A stretch of DNA of 64,000 nucleotides from Chitinophaga skermanii (GCF_003259335.1 NZ_QLLL01000004.1:139689-203688), one strand, 5' to 3'. Shown: positions 34,630 through 43,524, counted from the first letter of the stretch. Translations and numbers: made by a program. Notes: generated by a model from the letters alone, not told the origin.

Positions 34630-35454
34630 TTATTTCTTGCCTTTGCCTAGCCACAGCAAGGATTGTAAAATGAGCTTGTTCTGAACATCATTATCGAATG
34701 TATGTGAAAGGGTAGCATTGGTGCCGCCTTCATAATCCATATCATTATGACCCATATTCACATAGATCATCCTATATTTCGTATTCGTCCATGCAACAGG
34801 GTAGTAGCCACTGTGCCAGATTTCATGCTGCTTAGGACCCGTACCTAATGGGAAACTACTACTATCTACAGCCAACAAGATTTTAATATCCTTGTTCTTC
34901 CGTAAATCATGTTCCCAGCGGTACCATTCGTTCGGCGATGCTTTGAAGGTAGTAGGCAAACCCTTTGTAACAGGATGCTTTTTATCTTCAACACGTAAAA
35001 TAGCGCTCGTTGGTCGCCATGTATTACTACCGTATTGACCCGATCCCAGGAACTTTTCATGATACCAATCCCAGTCCTGCGGGAAAGCCGACGGTGTTAA
35101 TGCAAATGCCGAAAAATGGAACCCGATCCATGCACCGCCATGCTCCATATATTGTTCGAAAGCTGCTCGCTGTTCGGCTTTGGGAGGGCGGGTATCTAAG
35201 AATACAACTACATTGTATTTCGACAATGTATCGTTGTTCATCTTGTTCCAATTACTGGTCGTGTCGTACTGGAAACCGTTGTTGGCAGCTTGTTTGAAGA
35301 ACCAATCGTGCGATTCTTTCACAAAGGAAATGTGTGCTAAATCGCTCTTGCCTGTAAAGAAGGCGAGCACTTTAAACTTGGGCTGCTTCGTTTGTGCATA
35401 GCCGTTAGCCAGCAGCAACATAAAGCAAGCGATGAGAAAATTGAATTTGGTCAT
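34630..35454 (-). CDS. Secreted ThuA-domain protein
   Basis: 274 residues with a signal peptide (LLLANGYAQ) and the ThuA glutamine-amidotransferase-like fold: VLAFFTGKSDLAHISFVK, GGAWIGFHFSAF, HPVTKGLP, and PVAWTNTKYRMIYVNMGHN, the closing signature. Such proteins in Bacteroidota are tied to sugar (trehalose-type) metabolism or are of unknown role; many are exported. No sugar genes adjoin. It shares no spacer with the SelW-like gene opposite. Confidence 0.9.
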   Translation of the reverse strand: MTKFNFLIACFMLLLANGYAQTKQPKFKVLAFFTGKSDLAHISFVKESHDWFFKQAANNGFQYDTTSNWNKMNNDTLSKYNVVVFLDTRPPKAEQRAAFEQYMEHGGAWIGFHFSAFALTPSAFPQDWDWYHEKFLGSGQYGSNTWRPTSAILRVEDKKHPVTKGLPTTFKASPNEWYRWEHDLRKNKDIKILLAVDSSSFPLGTGPKQHEIWHSGYYPVAWTNTKYRMIYVNMGHNDMDYEGGTNATLSHTFDNDVQNKLILQSLLWLGKGKK

Positions 35455-35509
35455 TGGTGTGGAATTAAGCGAAAAAAGTACACACTTTTTTTAAAATATC
35501 ATAACTCGC

Positions 35510-37417
35510 TTAATTGTCCATAAACTCCCAAGCACTCTTATAAGCCTCGTTATTTTCAGCATATGCAATAAAGCCTTCGTAAAAAGGTAGTTGAGATAAA
35601 GTAGCGCTATCGCCAATTACCACGAGTTTCTTCCTCGCCCGTGTCATGGCTACGTTCATTCTTCTTATATCCGATAAGAAACCGATACTTTGATCGTTGT
35701 TGCTACGCGTCATACTGATGTACACAATATCGCGTTCTTGTCCTTGGAAACTATCGATCGTATTCACATTAATTTTATCGCCGAAGGCTTGCAGGTGCGC
35801 GCTGTTGCGCAATTGTTCTTTCAGTAATTCCACTTGTTGTTTGTAAGGGGAAATGATGGCGATAGAAGGGAAGTCTTGCTTGTTGTAATGCGTGGTAAGC
35901 GTATCTACAAACTGGGAAAGGTGTTTGAATAGGAAGGCCGCTTCTTCGGGATTAACCGTACTGGTGCCTTCTAACTGTTCGTCGAACCCACAACCGGCTG
36001 TATCCACGTACGAAAGCGGCGTGTCATCGGCAAATAGTAAATGATTCGCCACGCTGGCATGTGCTTTCAATTGTGAATCGTAGAACGAAGCGGATGAGTA
36101 ACCCATGATGGTAGCATGCATACGGTATTGTTCTGCTAACAAAGCCACTGCTTGCGAGTGTTTAGCTATCACCTTTTCCATTAACGTGGTGCTTAAGCCT
36201 GCTTTCGCTGCTTCTTGTGATTTAACGGTAGGTGCCAATTGACAATGGTCGCCCGCGAAAATTACTTTCCCCGTTTTAAGAATAGGAATCCATGCAGCCG
36301 GTTCTAACGATTGGCCTGCTTCATCTATCACCACGGCTTTGTATTGTTGATTACGCACCGTGTAGTGGTTGGAACCTACCAGTGTAGCTGTAATCACCTG
36401 CGCTTTACTCACGAGGTCGTCTACGATGTATTGTTCCGTTTGTTCTACCGATTGCATAATTTTCCGCGCTTCGGCAAATAAAGCCTTGCGCTGTTCGCGT
36501 TCGGAAAATCCGAAGTTGCGTTTGTATTTATGTGCCATGTCGCGGAACTCGCTGGCTTGGCGTTTCAGGGCTTTTATTTCCTTCATGCTGGCATGCGTGG
36601 TAATTTTCGCATCCAAAGTAAGCGACATTAACCGTTCTGTTACCTTGGCGGGGTTACCTACGCGTAACACATTAAGACCAGCCGTAGCTAAGCGTTCACT
36701 TAAAAGGTCTACCGCCGCGTTGCTGGGCGCCACCACCAATATTTTGCCACCCTCTTGTTGTACCATGGCTTTAATAGCTTGCACAAGGGTCGTAGTTTTA
36801 CCGGTACCTGGAGGGCCGTGAACCACGGCTACTTCGTTGGCTCGTAATATCTTTTGCACGGCTGCTTCCTGGCTTTCATTTAGCATCGGGAAGCTGGGTA
36901 CCGCGAGGGAATCGTGGAAAGTAGGGGCTTTTTCACCTGTTAAAACTTGGACCAGGTGATTGGTCGTTGTTTTCTCGCTGGCGGTAATGGCTTGTTTCAA
37001 GGCAGCATTCATTTCGTCGTAACTATTATCGTCGAATAGTAGATCGATGCCTAGCTTGCCATCGCGTGCCCAGTCGGGCAGCTCATCAGAACGGAGGGCG
37101 AGTTTCAAGCGGTTGCCGCTTTGCCAAGTGATAGTGCCTTCTACCCGGTCTACTTTCGGATCGAAATTAGAGAAAAGGGCGGCCGATACCCCGGGGCGTA
37201 ATTGGTGTACAATGTCCTGGTGGGTAGTACGCTCTACTTCCACTGTAATGTAATCGCCACGACCAATTTCCGTATCTTTTATAGCAATGGGATACCAGGT
37301 TAAACCGTTGGCTCTACGCTCGTTTGTGCTGGCATTCCGTGATAGCTCTTCATATTGCTTTTTATCCTCTTCCTGCTCTATTTTTAAAAGTTCCTGTAGC
37401 TTTTTAAAATAATCCAT
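35510..37417 (-). CDS. Superfamily I helicase of the IGHMBP2/Upf1-like type
   Basis: 635 residues. An N-terminal beta-barrel (about 40-150) precedes GPPGTGKTTT at about 200 (Walker A), VIDEAGQS (Walker B, DEAG), GDHCQLAPT (motif III), EQYRMH (motif IV) and the late VNTIDSFQGQERDIV and MTRARKKLVVIGD (motifs V-VI). This is the domain order of Upf1/IGHMBP2-type 5'-3' helicases. It may act on DNA or RNA. A promoter box TAACTTTG lies only four bases before the ATG, so the mRNA is probably leaderless. Confidence 0.93.
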   Translation of the reverse strand: MDYFKKLQELLKIEQEEDKKQYEELSRNASTNERRANGLTWYPIAIKDTEIGRGDYITVEVERTTHQDIVHQLRPGVSAALFSNFDPKVDRVEGTITWQSGNRLKLALRSDELPDWARDGKLGIDLLFDDNSYDEMNAALKQAITASEKTTTNHLVQVLTGEKAPTFHDSLAVPSFPMLNESQEAAVQKILRANEVAVVHGPPGTGKTTTLVQAIKAMVQQEGGKILVVAPSNAAVDLLSERLATAGLNVLRVGNPAKVTERLMSLTLDAKITTHASMKEIKALKRQASEFRDMAHKYKRNFGFSEREQRKALFAEARKIMQSVEQTEQYIVDDLVSKAQVITATLVGSNHYTVRNQQYKAVVIDEAGQSLEPAAWIPILKTGKVIFAGDHCQLAPTVKSQEAAKAGLSTTLMEKVIAKHSQAVALLAEQYRMHATIMGYSSASFYDSQLKAHASVANHLLFADDTPLSYVDTAGCGFDEQLEGTSTVNPEEAAFLFKHLSQFVDTLTTHYNKQDFPSIAIISPYKQQVELLKEQLRNSAHLQAFGDKINVNTIDSFQGQERDIVYISMTRSNNDQSIGFLSDIRRMNVAMTRARKKLVVIGDSATLSQLPFYEGFIAYAENNEAYKSAWEFMDN

Positions 37418-37421
37418 CCTG

Positions 37422-37454
37422 CAAAGTTATGAAAGGGTACGATGTTTATTACAA
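37422..37454 (-). promoter_or_regulatory. Promoter TTG-N22-TAACTTTG of the helicase gene
   Basis: On the minus strand, TTG (complement of 37452-37454) and the exact -7 box TAACTTTG (complement of 37422-37429) are separated by 22 bases, the same spacing as at 33723-33755. Only CAGG lies between the box and ATG 37417. Confidence 0.55.
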
Positions 37455-37532
37455 TTTTAACATGGCTTGCATACATCTTTTTCATAACTTATACGTTTAA
37501 TATATACTTTCAAAACAGCCAATCTATAAACC

Positions 37533-37925
37533 ATGAGCTTGACGATTAAACTAACGAGCGTTATTGTTAACGACCAGGAGAAGGCCTTACAGTTTTATAC
37601 CCAAGTATTAGGCTTCCAATTGCACAAAGATATACCCATGGGCGATGGCCGTTGGCTAACGGTGAAGGCCCCCGGGGGCCCCAGCGAAATTGAATTGTTA
37701 TTAGAACCTGCACATTTCCCCGCCGCGCAAACCTACCAGCAAGCTTTATTCACGGCACGCATACCCTTTACCGCTTTCATGGTAGAGGATATTTATGCTG
37801 AATATGACCGTATGAAGAAGCTGGGTGTAATATTCGCGAAAGAGCCTACAGAGGCGGGTGCTGTTATTATTACCGAGTTGGAAGACACGGTGGGTAACCT
37901 AATTATGATCTACCAAGAGCAGTAG
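37533..37925 (+). CDS. VOC-family glyoxalase/dioxygenase-like protein
   Basis: 130 residues with the paired beta-alpha-beta-beta-beta units of the vicinal-oxygen-chelate fold: LTSVIVNDQEKALQFYTQVLGF at the start, IELLLEP in the first half, VEDIYAEYDRMKKLGV in the second, and ELEDTVGNLIMIYQ at the end. Metal ligand positions (a Glu in IELL and a late Glu) are partly kept; the first His is not obvious. Members handle methylglyoxal, antibiotics or aromatic diols. Function here is unknown. Confidence 0.88.
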   Translation: MSLTIKLTSVIVNDQEKALQFYTQVLGFQLHKDIPMGDGRWLTVKAPGGPSEIELLLEPAHFPAAQTYQQALFTARIPFTAFMVEDIYAEYDRMKKLGVIFAKEPTEAGAVIITELEDTVGNLIMIYQEQ

Positions 37926-37926
37926 T

Positions 37927-37938
37927 AGCTATATAGCT
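37927..37938. repeat. 12-bp palindrome between two stop codons
   Basis: AGCTATATAGCT covers the TAG of the DinB gene (complement of 37929-37931) and begins two bases after the VOC-protein stop. Confidence 0.55.
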
Positions 37939-38432
37939 GCCTTAATATCCTTTAATTGTTTGGTATGCCGCGTAGCATGCGACAGCATAAAATGTAACCA
38001 TTCTAAGCGGGTAAACTCGCCCATGCCTGGAAAGGGTACCGACGTGCATAGCTTGGCCAAATCGAGATTTCGCGCCAAGTGCATAAGTCGCTGCCGATCG
38101 GCCTTGGCTTGGTCGATCATGTGTTGCTGTTCATACGGGCCGTTACCGGGTGTAATACTTTTGGGAGCTTGGAACTTTTGTGAATAATCGAGGAACACAG
38201 CGTCGATAGCATCGAACTTTTTGCTGGGATTACGATCGGTGTGTTCTACGGTATCTTCCAGCACATTCGGGATGCCACTTTCCGATAAATGTAAATGTTC
38301 TGCTAATTGCCCGGCCGTCCAAATTTTTGGACCCGGTGCTTTATTGAATGTTTGGGCATCGAAAGAAGACAAGGCCGCAATGTATGCATCGGTGTTTTTT
38401 TGGATGAGTTGTACCAGGGTGTCGTTTTCCAT
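37929..38432 (-). CDS. DinB-family (DUF664-like) protein
   Basis: 167 residues, four-helix DinB fold. GQLAEHLHLSE carries the first metal-binding His, and LEWLHFMLSHATRHTKQL carries the H-x-x-x-H pair at the end (SHATRH), giving the three His expected for a metal site. Members are thiol-dependent transferases or damage-inducible proteins. It converges with the VOC gene with only three bases between the stops. Confidence 0.88.
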   Translation of the reverse strand: MENDTLVQLIQKNTDAYIAALSSFDAQTFNKAPGPKIWTAGQLAEHLHLSESGIPNVLEDTVEHTDRNPSKKFDAIDAVFLDYSQKFQAPKSITPGNGPYEQQHMIDQAKADRQRLMHLARNLDLAKLCTSVPFPGMGEFTRLEWLHFMLSHATRHTKQLKDIKAAI

Positions 38433-38620
38433 GTTTATTAAGTTACTGTGAAAAATAGATGTTGGTACATGTATTTAGTTGATGTATCAACGTTTGCTGA
38501 ATTGTGCTAGGAGATTGAATTTGGCACCATACAAACCTACGATGGTTGTTCGAAATAGGCCGGGTGTAAATCCGACTTTTTTAGTCCGGAAATACGGCTA
38601 ATTATTTATAACTTTAAAGC

Positions 38621-39607
38621 ATGAAGCACATATCTATCCTGGTCCTCAATGATGCTATTTTAGGTAGCATTGAAGGTTCTCACAAAGTATTCACGGAAGT
38701 GAATAACCTTTTAGCGCAGATGAAACGTCCACCTGCGTTCCAAGTAGAACTCGTGGGACTTTCTAAGAAAACAGCATTACAAGATGGTTTGTTTGCTGTA
38801 TATCCTGAAAAGGTGTTGGACGAAGTGAATAAAACCGATATTATCCTAGTGCCCGCCATCCGTGGCGATTTGCGCGAGGGTACTGCCATTAACCAAGCCT
38901 TTGTTCCTTGGATTGTGGAGCAGTATAATATGGGAGCAGAAGTAGCCAGCCTGTGTGTAGGTGCTTTCTTGCTAGCTTCTACAGGTTTGTTGGATGGTAA
39001 AAAGTGCGCTACCCATTGGTATGCGGCAGAGCTGTTCAAGAAAACCTACCCTCAAATTGAATTGGCAGATGATAAAATCATCATCGACCAAGACGGTATC
39101 TATTCTAGCGGTGGTGCTTATTCTTACCTCAACCTAGTATTGTACATTGTTGAAAAGTATGCCGGCCGCGAGGTAGCTGTTATGTGTGCAAAGATTTTCC
39201 AAATTGAAATTGAACGCGATAGCCAAGCACCTTTCATGATCTTCCAAGGCCAGAAAGAACATGATGATGAACCGATCATCAAAGCACAAGAGTTCATCGA
39301 GCAGAACTATGCCAATAGAATAACGGTGGATCAATTGGCCGCACAGTTTGCTATTGGTAGAAGAAACTTTGAACGTCGTTTCAAGAAAGCTACTTCTAAT
39401 ACTGTATTAGAATATATTCAACGTGTGAAAATCGAGTACGCTAAAAAAAGTTTGGAATCATCCCGCGATAATGTGAACGAGGTAATGTACAATGTTGGTT
39501 ATAACGACACCAAAGCCTTCCGTACTGTATTTAAGAAAACAACAGGTTTATCACCGATTGAATACCGCAATAAATATAACCGCGAAATTCAACAGGTAAT
39601 TGGTTAA
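38621..39607 (+). CDS. GlxA-like transcriptional regulator (DJ-1/PfpI + AraC HTH)
   Basis: 328 residues. The first ~190 form a DJ-1/PfpI-type domain (SILVLNDAILGS; the nucleophile-elbow region around ASLCVGAFLLASTGLLDGK, where the Cys is kept). The last ~110 are an AraC double HTH (ITVDQLAAQFAIGRRNFERRFKK and VMYNVGYNDTKAFRTVFKK). The pair is the usual layout of GlxA-type regulators, which sense small aldehydes, choline or arginine derivatives. The DJ-1 part is probably a sensor. The gene stands alone. Confidence 0.93.
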   Translation: MKHISILVLNDAILGSIEGSHKVFTEVNNLLAQMKRPPAFQVELVGLSKKTALQDGLFAVYPEKVLDEVNKTDIILVPAIRGDLREGTAINQAFVPWIVEQYNMGAEVASLCVGAFLLASTGLLDGKKCATHWYAAELFKKTYPQIELADDKIIIDQDGIYSSGGAYSYLNLVLYIVEKYAGREVAVMCAKIFQIEIERDSQAPFMIFQGQKEHDDEPIIKAQEFIEQNYANRITVDQLAAQFAIGRRNFERRFKKATSNTVLEYIQRVKIEYAKKSLESSRDNVNEVMYNVGYNDTKAFRTVFKKTTGLSPIEYRNKYNREIQQVIG

Positions 39608-39610
39608 AAA

Positions 39611-39622
39611 TTGATATATCAA
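39611..39622. repeat. TTGATATATCAA palindrome after a stop codon
   Basis: An identical copy of the 12-mer at 11195 and 50489. It lies three bases after the TAA of the GlxA-like gene and before the converging SDR. Confidence 0.65.
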
Positions 39623-39634
39623 ATATATAGAAAG

Positions 39635-39660
39635 AGCAAGGCGTACGTCTTGCTTTTTTT
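39635..39660 (+). terminator. Terminator of the GlxA-like regulator
   Basis: A stem agcaag with cttgct plus an inner cgtacg, then seven T. It ends against the stop codon of the opposing SDR gene. Confidence 0.8.
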
Positions 39661-40471
39661 ATGCATCTGCTTTACCTGCTTTCCGTGCTACGTAATAGTA
39701 TAACGGGGTACACCATTTACGCATAAGCCATAAAATGCGTTCTTGTCGTGCTACTATTACATGTTTGCGATGCTTGGCAATACCGTTTATAATTTTCCGT
39801 GCACATATCTCTACAGGAATGCCATGTAGTTGGCCGTCGTTCATCTTGTTGTATGCTTGTCCATCGCCCGTGAGTGCCCGCAGGGAGATGGGGGTTTGAA
39901 TACGGCCGGGACTAACAATGGTAATATGAAAGTTCGGCAGCATGTGCTCTACTTGTAACGTTTCGAAGAAACCTTTTAATGCATGTTTAGCCGCGGAATA
40001 CGATGTACGGTAAGGGAACCCCATTAAGCCGGCCATACTACCTACCACCGCCACTGCACCACCTCCACGCGCCCGGAAATGCGGTAACAAAGCCTTCGTT
40101 AATAAAACAGGACTAAAGAAATTAATTTCCATGAGTTGCCGAATGACTTGTGGTTGCGTATTCTCTGCCGAATCGCGCTGGGTAACACCCGCGTTGTTTA
40201 TGAGCACATCTATATGCCCAAAGGTTTTAATCGCTTGTTGTGCGAGTGGTTCCAGTAATTCGGGTTGCGCAAGATCGGCAGGAAGAATGGCACAACTAGG
40301 CGTGTATGCCAAGCATTGTTCTTGTAGCGTAGCGAGGGCCAATTCGTTACGGCCTGTTAAGATTAATTTAGCTTGGGTGTGGGCGAGTTGTAGTGCAAGT
40401 TCTTTTCCAATGCCGGAAGAAGCGCCCGTAATCCATACTACTTTCCCTTTGTAAAATTCCATAAGGCTCAT
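39659..40471 (-). CDS. Short-chain dehydrogenase/reductase
   Basis: About 270 residues. TGASSGIGKEL (cofactor loop), NNAGVTQ, and a catalytic Ser (VVGSMAG) with YSAAKHA (YxxxK) are all in place. The C-terminal ~50 residues, with a hydrophobic WLMRKWCTPLYYYVARK stretch, resemble the membrane-associating end of the DHRS7-like SDRs. I put the start at ATG 40471 (MSLMEFYKGK); the frame is open for 43 more codons upstream, but they include two membrane-like stretches unlike the family. Substrate unknown. Confidence 0.9.
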   Translation of the reverse strand: MSLMEFYKGKVVWITGASSGIGKELALQLAHTQAKLILTGRNELALATLQEQCLAYTPSCAILPADLAQPELLEPLAQQAIKTFGHIDVLINNAGVTQRDSAENTQPQVIRQLMEINFFSPVLLTKALLPHFRARGGGAVAVVGSMAGLMGFPYRTSYSAAKHALKGFFETLQVEHMLPNFHITIVSPGRIQTPISLRALTGDGQAYNKMNDGQLHGIPVEICARKIINGIAKHRKHVIVARQERILWLMRKWCTPLYYYVARKAGKADA

Positions 40472-40660
40472 TTGCCCATCAATATACAAAAGTTTAGATG
40501 GCCGTAAACTTTTCAACTGCACTACAACGAAAAGCAGCCACCGAGGCAGGCTGCATATCGTAAGTGAGGAAGCAATAGCTGTAGCAAAAAGGTTACGCAT
40601 AACAAGTACTTTACAACGTACACTTAAAACTAACTCACTCTACCGAAGTAAAAAAGCACC

Positions 40661-40700
40661 GTGCCGGATAGTGCCGGTTTATGCCGCTTTATGCCGGATT
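40661..40700. repeat. Four-copy 10-bp array, unit RTGCCGGWTT
   Basis: GTGCCGGATA, GTGCCGGTTT, ATGCCGCTTT, ATGCCGGATT: four adjoining units of exactly ten bases, one helical turn apart. No spacers. It sits between the SDR gene and the copper-type operon. Confidence 0.8.
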
Positions 40701-41102
40701 GCTTTGTAATAGATTCACCATCAAAGCAATCCAATCAAGCTCGTTATTCATTTAACAACAAGGAATATTTTATTATACTCATTCCCAAGTAGTTGAAATA
40801 TTGCGCTGCATATATCGTCAAAAGATGGGCATACGATGGGAAATATATCCTGGATATATCTACCATATTGTAATAACAGGGGTATAACATTAGAAGAACA
40901 TTAAACTAACATTAGCGGATATTATTTTATAAGGGTTTCAGCGGATACGCAATTTGTAATCCGCTATGGTATTAGTTCTATACAAATGTGTGTGACTGCA
41001 ACTTTCAACGGAAAATTTATAATGCATACGCTTTCAAGTAAATAGCGGGTAATTATTAAAAATGATTTTTATCATTTGTGCTCATTATTGGGCAACGCAC
41101 AC

Positions 41103-41110
41103 TATTTTTG
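41103..41110 (+). promoter_or_regulatory. -7 promoter box TATTTTTG of the copper-type operon
   Basis: An exact TAnnTTTG ten bases before ATG 41121. A TTTG lies 24 bases upstream, slightly farther than the usual spacing. Confidence 0.45.
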
Positions 41111-41120
41111 CAACGTTGTT

Positions 41121-41504
41121 ATGTTGAAATCGTTAAAACATATGATGGCTAGTTACTTTCTTCTGCTGCTAACGCTGAAGATGATGGCATTGCCATTGTT
41201 GTTACTCGAATACAACCTCAACCAAGCCTACATTGCAGCTAATTTGTGCGAAAACAAGAATAAGCCGCAAATGCATTGTAACGGTAAATGTCATCTCAAA
41301 AAACAATTGAACAAAGCCACGGAAGTACCCGGCACGCAAGGCGAAAAGGAAAGTACGAAAACGGCCCTCATCGATTATTGTGATGTTCCACCCGTATTTA
41401 CTATGCACGCTTGCCCCACTTACACACAAGATTTTACCCTCTCCCAAGATTTACGTTCCGCGAAAGGCTTTTGTGGCGCGGTGTTTAGACCTCCCATTGC
41501 ATAA
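41121..41504 (+). CDS. Cys-rich membrane-anchored protein of the copper-type operon
   Basis: About 127 residues. An N-terminal hydrophobic stretch (FLLLLTLKMMALPLLLLE) is followed by an NQAYIAANLCENKNKP, QMHCNGKCHLKKQL segment, then later Cys residues (DYC, HAC, FCG). I recall this short Bacteroidota family, with its CNGKCHLKKQ core, only as a hypothetical protein; metal binding is an inference from Cys/His content. I start at ATG 41121, ten bases after a promoter box; the frame is open farther upstream with a GTG that would fall before the promoter. It probably heads the operon, 192 bases before the MbnP-like gene. Confidence 0.65.
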   Translation: MLKSLKHMMASYFLLLLTLKMMALPLLLLEYNLNQAYIAANLCENKNKPQMHCNGKCHLKKQLNKATEVPGTQGEKESTKTALIDYCDVPPVFTMHACPTYTQDFTLSQDLRSAKGFCGAVFRPPIA

Positions 41505-41696
41505 AGCCATTACCTAAGATTTTTCCTGTTTTTTTATTGATTCAATTGGCATCGTTAGGATTACTGATGGTGTTAGTTATTATGCTTATTTTTTTCACTC
41601 GACTGTAAAAGTCGTTATGGCTATGCTTTGGCCTATTGTAAACGTTGCTGCTATGTAACGTAAGGGCCATGCCATGCCTATTCATCTACACTTATT

Positions 41697-42500
41697 ATGA
41701 AACCATATATTTTTCTTTTTATTGCTAGTATCGTATGGATGGGTTGTTCTAAAGATGAAACCCCCAACTTCCAAGAAAACAAACTAGCACCGCTATCGAT
41801 CGAGTTCGATAACATTGTTGGTAATATGAACCTACAACTCAACACGGGCGAGTATACCAACAGTAGCGGCGAAAAGTTTTCGTTGAGCTTGTTACAGTAT
41901 TATATCAGCAATATTGAAGTACAAAAAGCCGACGGTTCTATATATACCGTACCACAAGACAGCAGTTATTTCCTCATCAAAGAAGCCGACCCATTAACGC
42001 GCTTCGCCAAAGTAAAAGTACCGGAAGGCGAATACACCAGCCTACGTTTTGTACTTGGTGTAGATAGCTTACGCAGCACAATGGATATAAGCCGCAGAAC
42101 AGGTGTGTTAGCTCCTGGTGGTGGTATGGACGATGGTATGTATTGGGGTTGGAACAGCGGCTATATTTTCTTCAAAATGGAAGGACTGTCTAGTGCCGCG
42201 CCTGTAGATCCTAGCGGTCAACATAAATTCCGTTACCACATCGGTGGCTTTGGTGGTTATAGCGCTCCTACGATCAATAATATCAAAACTATTACCATCG
42301 ATTTACGTGCCGGTGGCGTAGCAAAAGTGCGTACAGGTAGAGAAAGCAATGTGCACCTTATGATCGATATTGCTAAGTTTTTTGATCATACAACCAAGGT
42401 GAGTATCGCCAATAATCCTACCGTTATGTTTAGCACTTATTCTACGCTGGTGGCGAATAATTTCTTCGGGATGTTTAGGCACGATCACACAGAAAACTAA
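41697..42500 (+). CDS. MbnP-like lipoprotein
   Basis: 267 residues. Lipobox at WMGCSK (Cys 17). The MbnP-family hallmarks follow: LSIEFDNIVGNMNLQLN, FSLSLLQYYISNIEV, and GMDDGMYWGWNSGYIFFKMEG at about 144-163. The only Trp outside the signal peptide are W150 and W152, both in this segment. In studied MbnP proteins a Trp is oxidised to kynurenine by the partner MbnH, creating a copper(I) site. Its stop overlaps the start of the MbnH-like gene by one base (TAATG). Outer-membrane lipoprotein facing the periplasm, by inference. Confidence 0.85.
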   Translation: MKPYIFLFIASIVWMGCSKDETPNFQENKLAPLSIEFDNIVGNMNLQLNTGEYTNSSGEKFSLSLLQYYISNIEVQKADGSIYTVPQDSSYFLIKEADPLTRFAKVKVPEGEYTSLRFVLGVDSLRSTMDISRRTGVLAPGGGMDDGMYWGWNSGYIFFKMEGLSSAAPVDPSGQHKFRYHIGGFGGYSAPTINNIKTITIDLRAGGVAKVRTGRESNVHLMIDIAKFFDHTTKVSIANNPTVMFSTYSTLVANNFFGMFRHDHTEN

Positions 42501-43519
42501 TGGGTATGATGAAGAAAGCTATACTTATTATTACCTGTATTGCTTTGTTGGCGTCGTGTTCGAAAGAGGTGGTTGATAAAATGTTTTCATTTACACAGCC
42601 TGCCAATTTCCCGGTTGCTACCTACCATTTCAATACGAATGAAATAACGAAGGCAAAGTTTGAACTAGGGCGGAAGCTGTTTTATGAACCCCGGTTATCG
42701 CGTGATAATACGGTGAGTTGTGGTACTTGTCATATACAATCGGCCGGGTTTACACACCATGGTCATGATGTATCGCATGGTATCGACGACCGCTTAGGTA
42801 GTAGAAACTCACCACCGATCATGAATTTAGCTTGGCGTACGAGCTTCTTCTGGGATGGCGGTGTATTTGATTTAGACTTGCAGCCGGTAGCACCCATTAT
42901 CAACCCTGTTGAAATGGACGAAACCATGGATAACGTGTTAGCGAAACTACGGGCGCACCCAACATATCCATCGTTATTCGAGCAGGCTTTTGGTACAAAG
43001 GACATCAATGAAGAAAGGTTTTTAAAATCGCTATCGCAATTCATGGTTATGTTGGTAAGTGACCAGTCGAAGTACGACCAAGTAAAACGTCATGAAGGGG
43101 CCACTTTCACCGCCAGCGAACAAGCAGGATACGAGCTGTTTTTACAACATTGTAATACTTGCCACCGCGAACCTTTATTTACCGATGAAAGCTTCCGCAA
43201 TAACGGGATTGGGATAGGGCCGAATAACGATGAAGGTCGGTACCTCGTTACGCTCAATCCAGCCGACCGTTATAAGTTCAAAGTGCCCAGCTTGCGTAAC
43301 CTCTCGTACACGGCGCCGTATATGCACGATGGTCGTTTCCTCAACCTACAAGGTGTGCTGGAACATTATGCGAATGGTGTAAAAGAAGTAGCAGGTCTTG
43401 ATCCTTTATTGGAACATGGCATCCCATTAACGCCGGCAGCACAACAGCAATTGATAGATTTTCTAAAAACACTGAACGACGAATCATTCATCAAGAACCC
43501 GTTATTCGCAGAACAATAA
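42500..43519 (+). CDS. MbnH-like diheme cytochrome c peroxidase-family protein
   Basis: 339 residues with a lipoprotein signal (LLASCSK, Cys 20). CGTCH at 74-78 and CNTCH at 218-222 are the two heme c sites. FELGRKLFYEPRLSRD, GSRNSPPIMNLAW and the late YTAPYMHDGRF are family signatures of diheme peroxidases / MauG-type enzymes. The single-base overlap with the MbnP-like gene shows coupling. In the MbnP/MbnH pair this enzyme oxidises a Trp of its partner. Whether it is MauG-like or an ordinary peroxidase depends on the distal heme ligand, which needs an alignment. Confidence 0.88.
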   Translation: MGMMKKAILIITCIALLASCSKEVVDKMFSFTQPANFPVATYHFNTNEITKAKFELGRKLFYEPRLSRDNTVSCGTCHIQSAGFTHHGHDVSHGIDDRLGSRNSPPIMNLAWRTSFFWDGGVFDLDLQPVAPIINPVEMDETMDNVLAKLRAHPTYPSLFEQAFGTKDINEERFLKSLSQFMVMLVSDQSKYDQVKRHEGATFTASEQAGYELFLQHCNTCHREPLFTDESFRNNGIGIGPNNDEGRYLVTLNPADRYKFKVPSLRNLSYTAPYMHDGRFLNLQGVLEHYANGVKEVAGLDPLLEHGIPLTPAAQQQLIDFLKTLNDESFIKNPLFAEQ

Positions 43520-43524
43520 TATCA

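Larger units (their letters stand above)
40472..41120. other. 650-base intergenic region before the copper-type operon
   Basis: It contains a four-unit 10-bp array (40661-40700), a perfect dyad atatatcc-T-ggatatat (40843-40859), and a 7-bp hairpin agcggat/atccgct (40940-40965). The last 20 bases hold the operon's -7 box. No gene is convincing. Confidence 0.5.

Noticed and set aside
36369-36821. 150-residue + strand ORF
   Set aside because: A shadow of the superfamily I helicase on the other strand, whose motifs are complete.
40472-40600. N-terminal extension of the SDR gene
   Set aside because: The frame is open, but it adds membrane-like stretches unlike SDRs, and the Rossmann fold begins just after ATG 40471.
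40843-40859. ATATATCC-T-GGATATAT dyad as a copper-operon operator
   Set aside because: It is about 245 bases upstream of the start and AT-rich; no link to the operon can be shown.
41505-41696. Terminator inside the copper operon
   Set aside because: A cgact/agtcg hairpin is present, but with no T tract after it. The 192-base gap may hold a second promoter, but none is clear.
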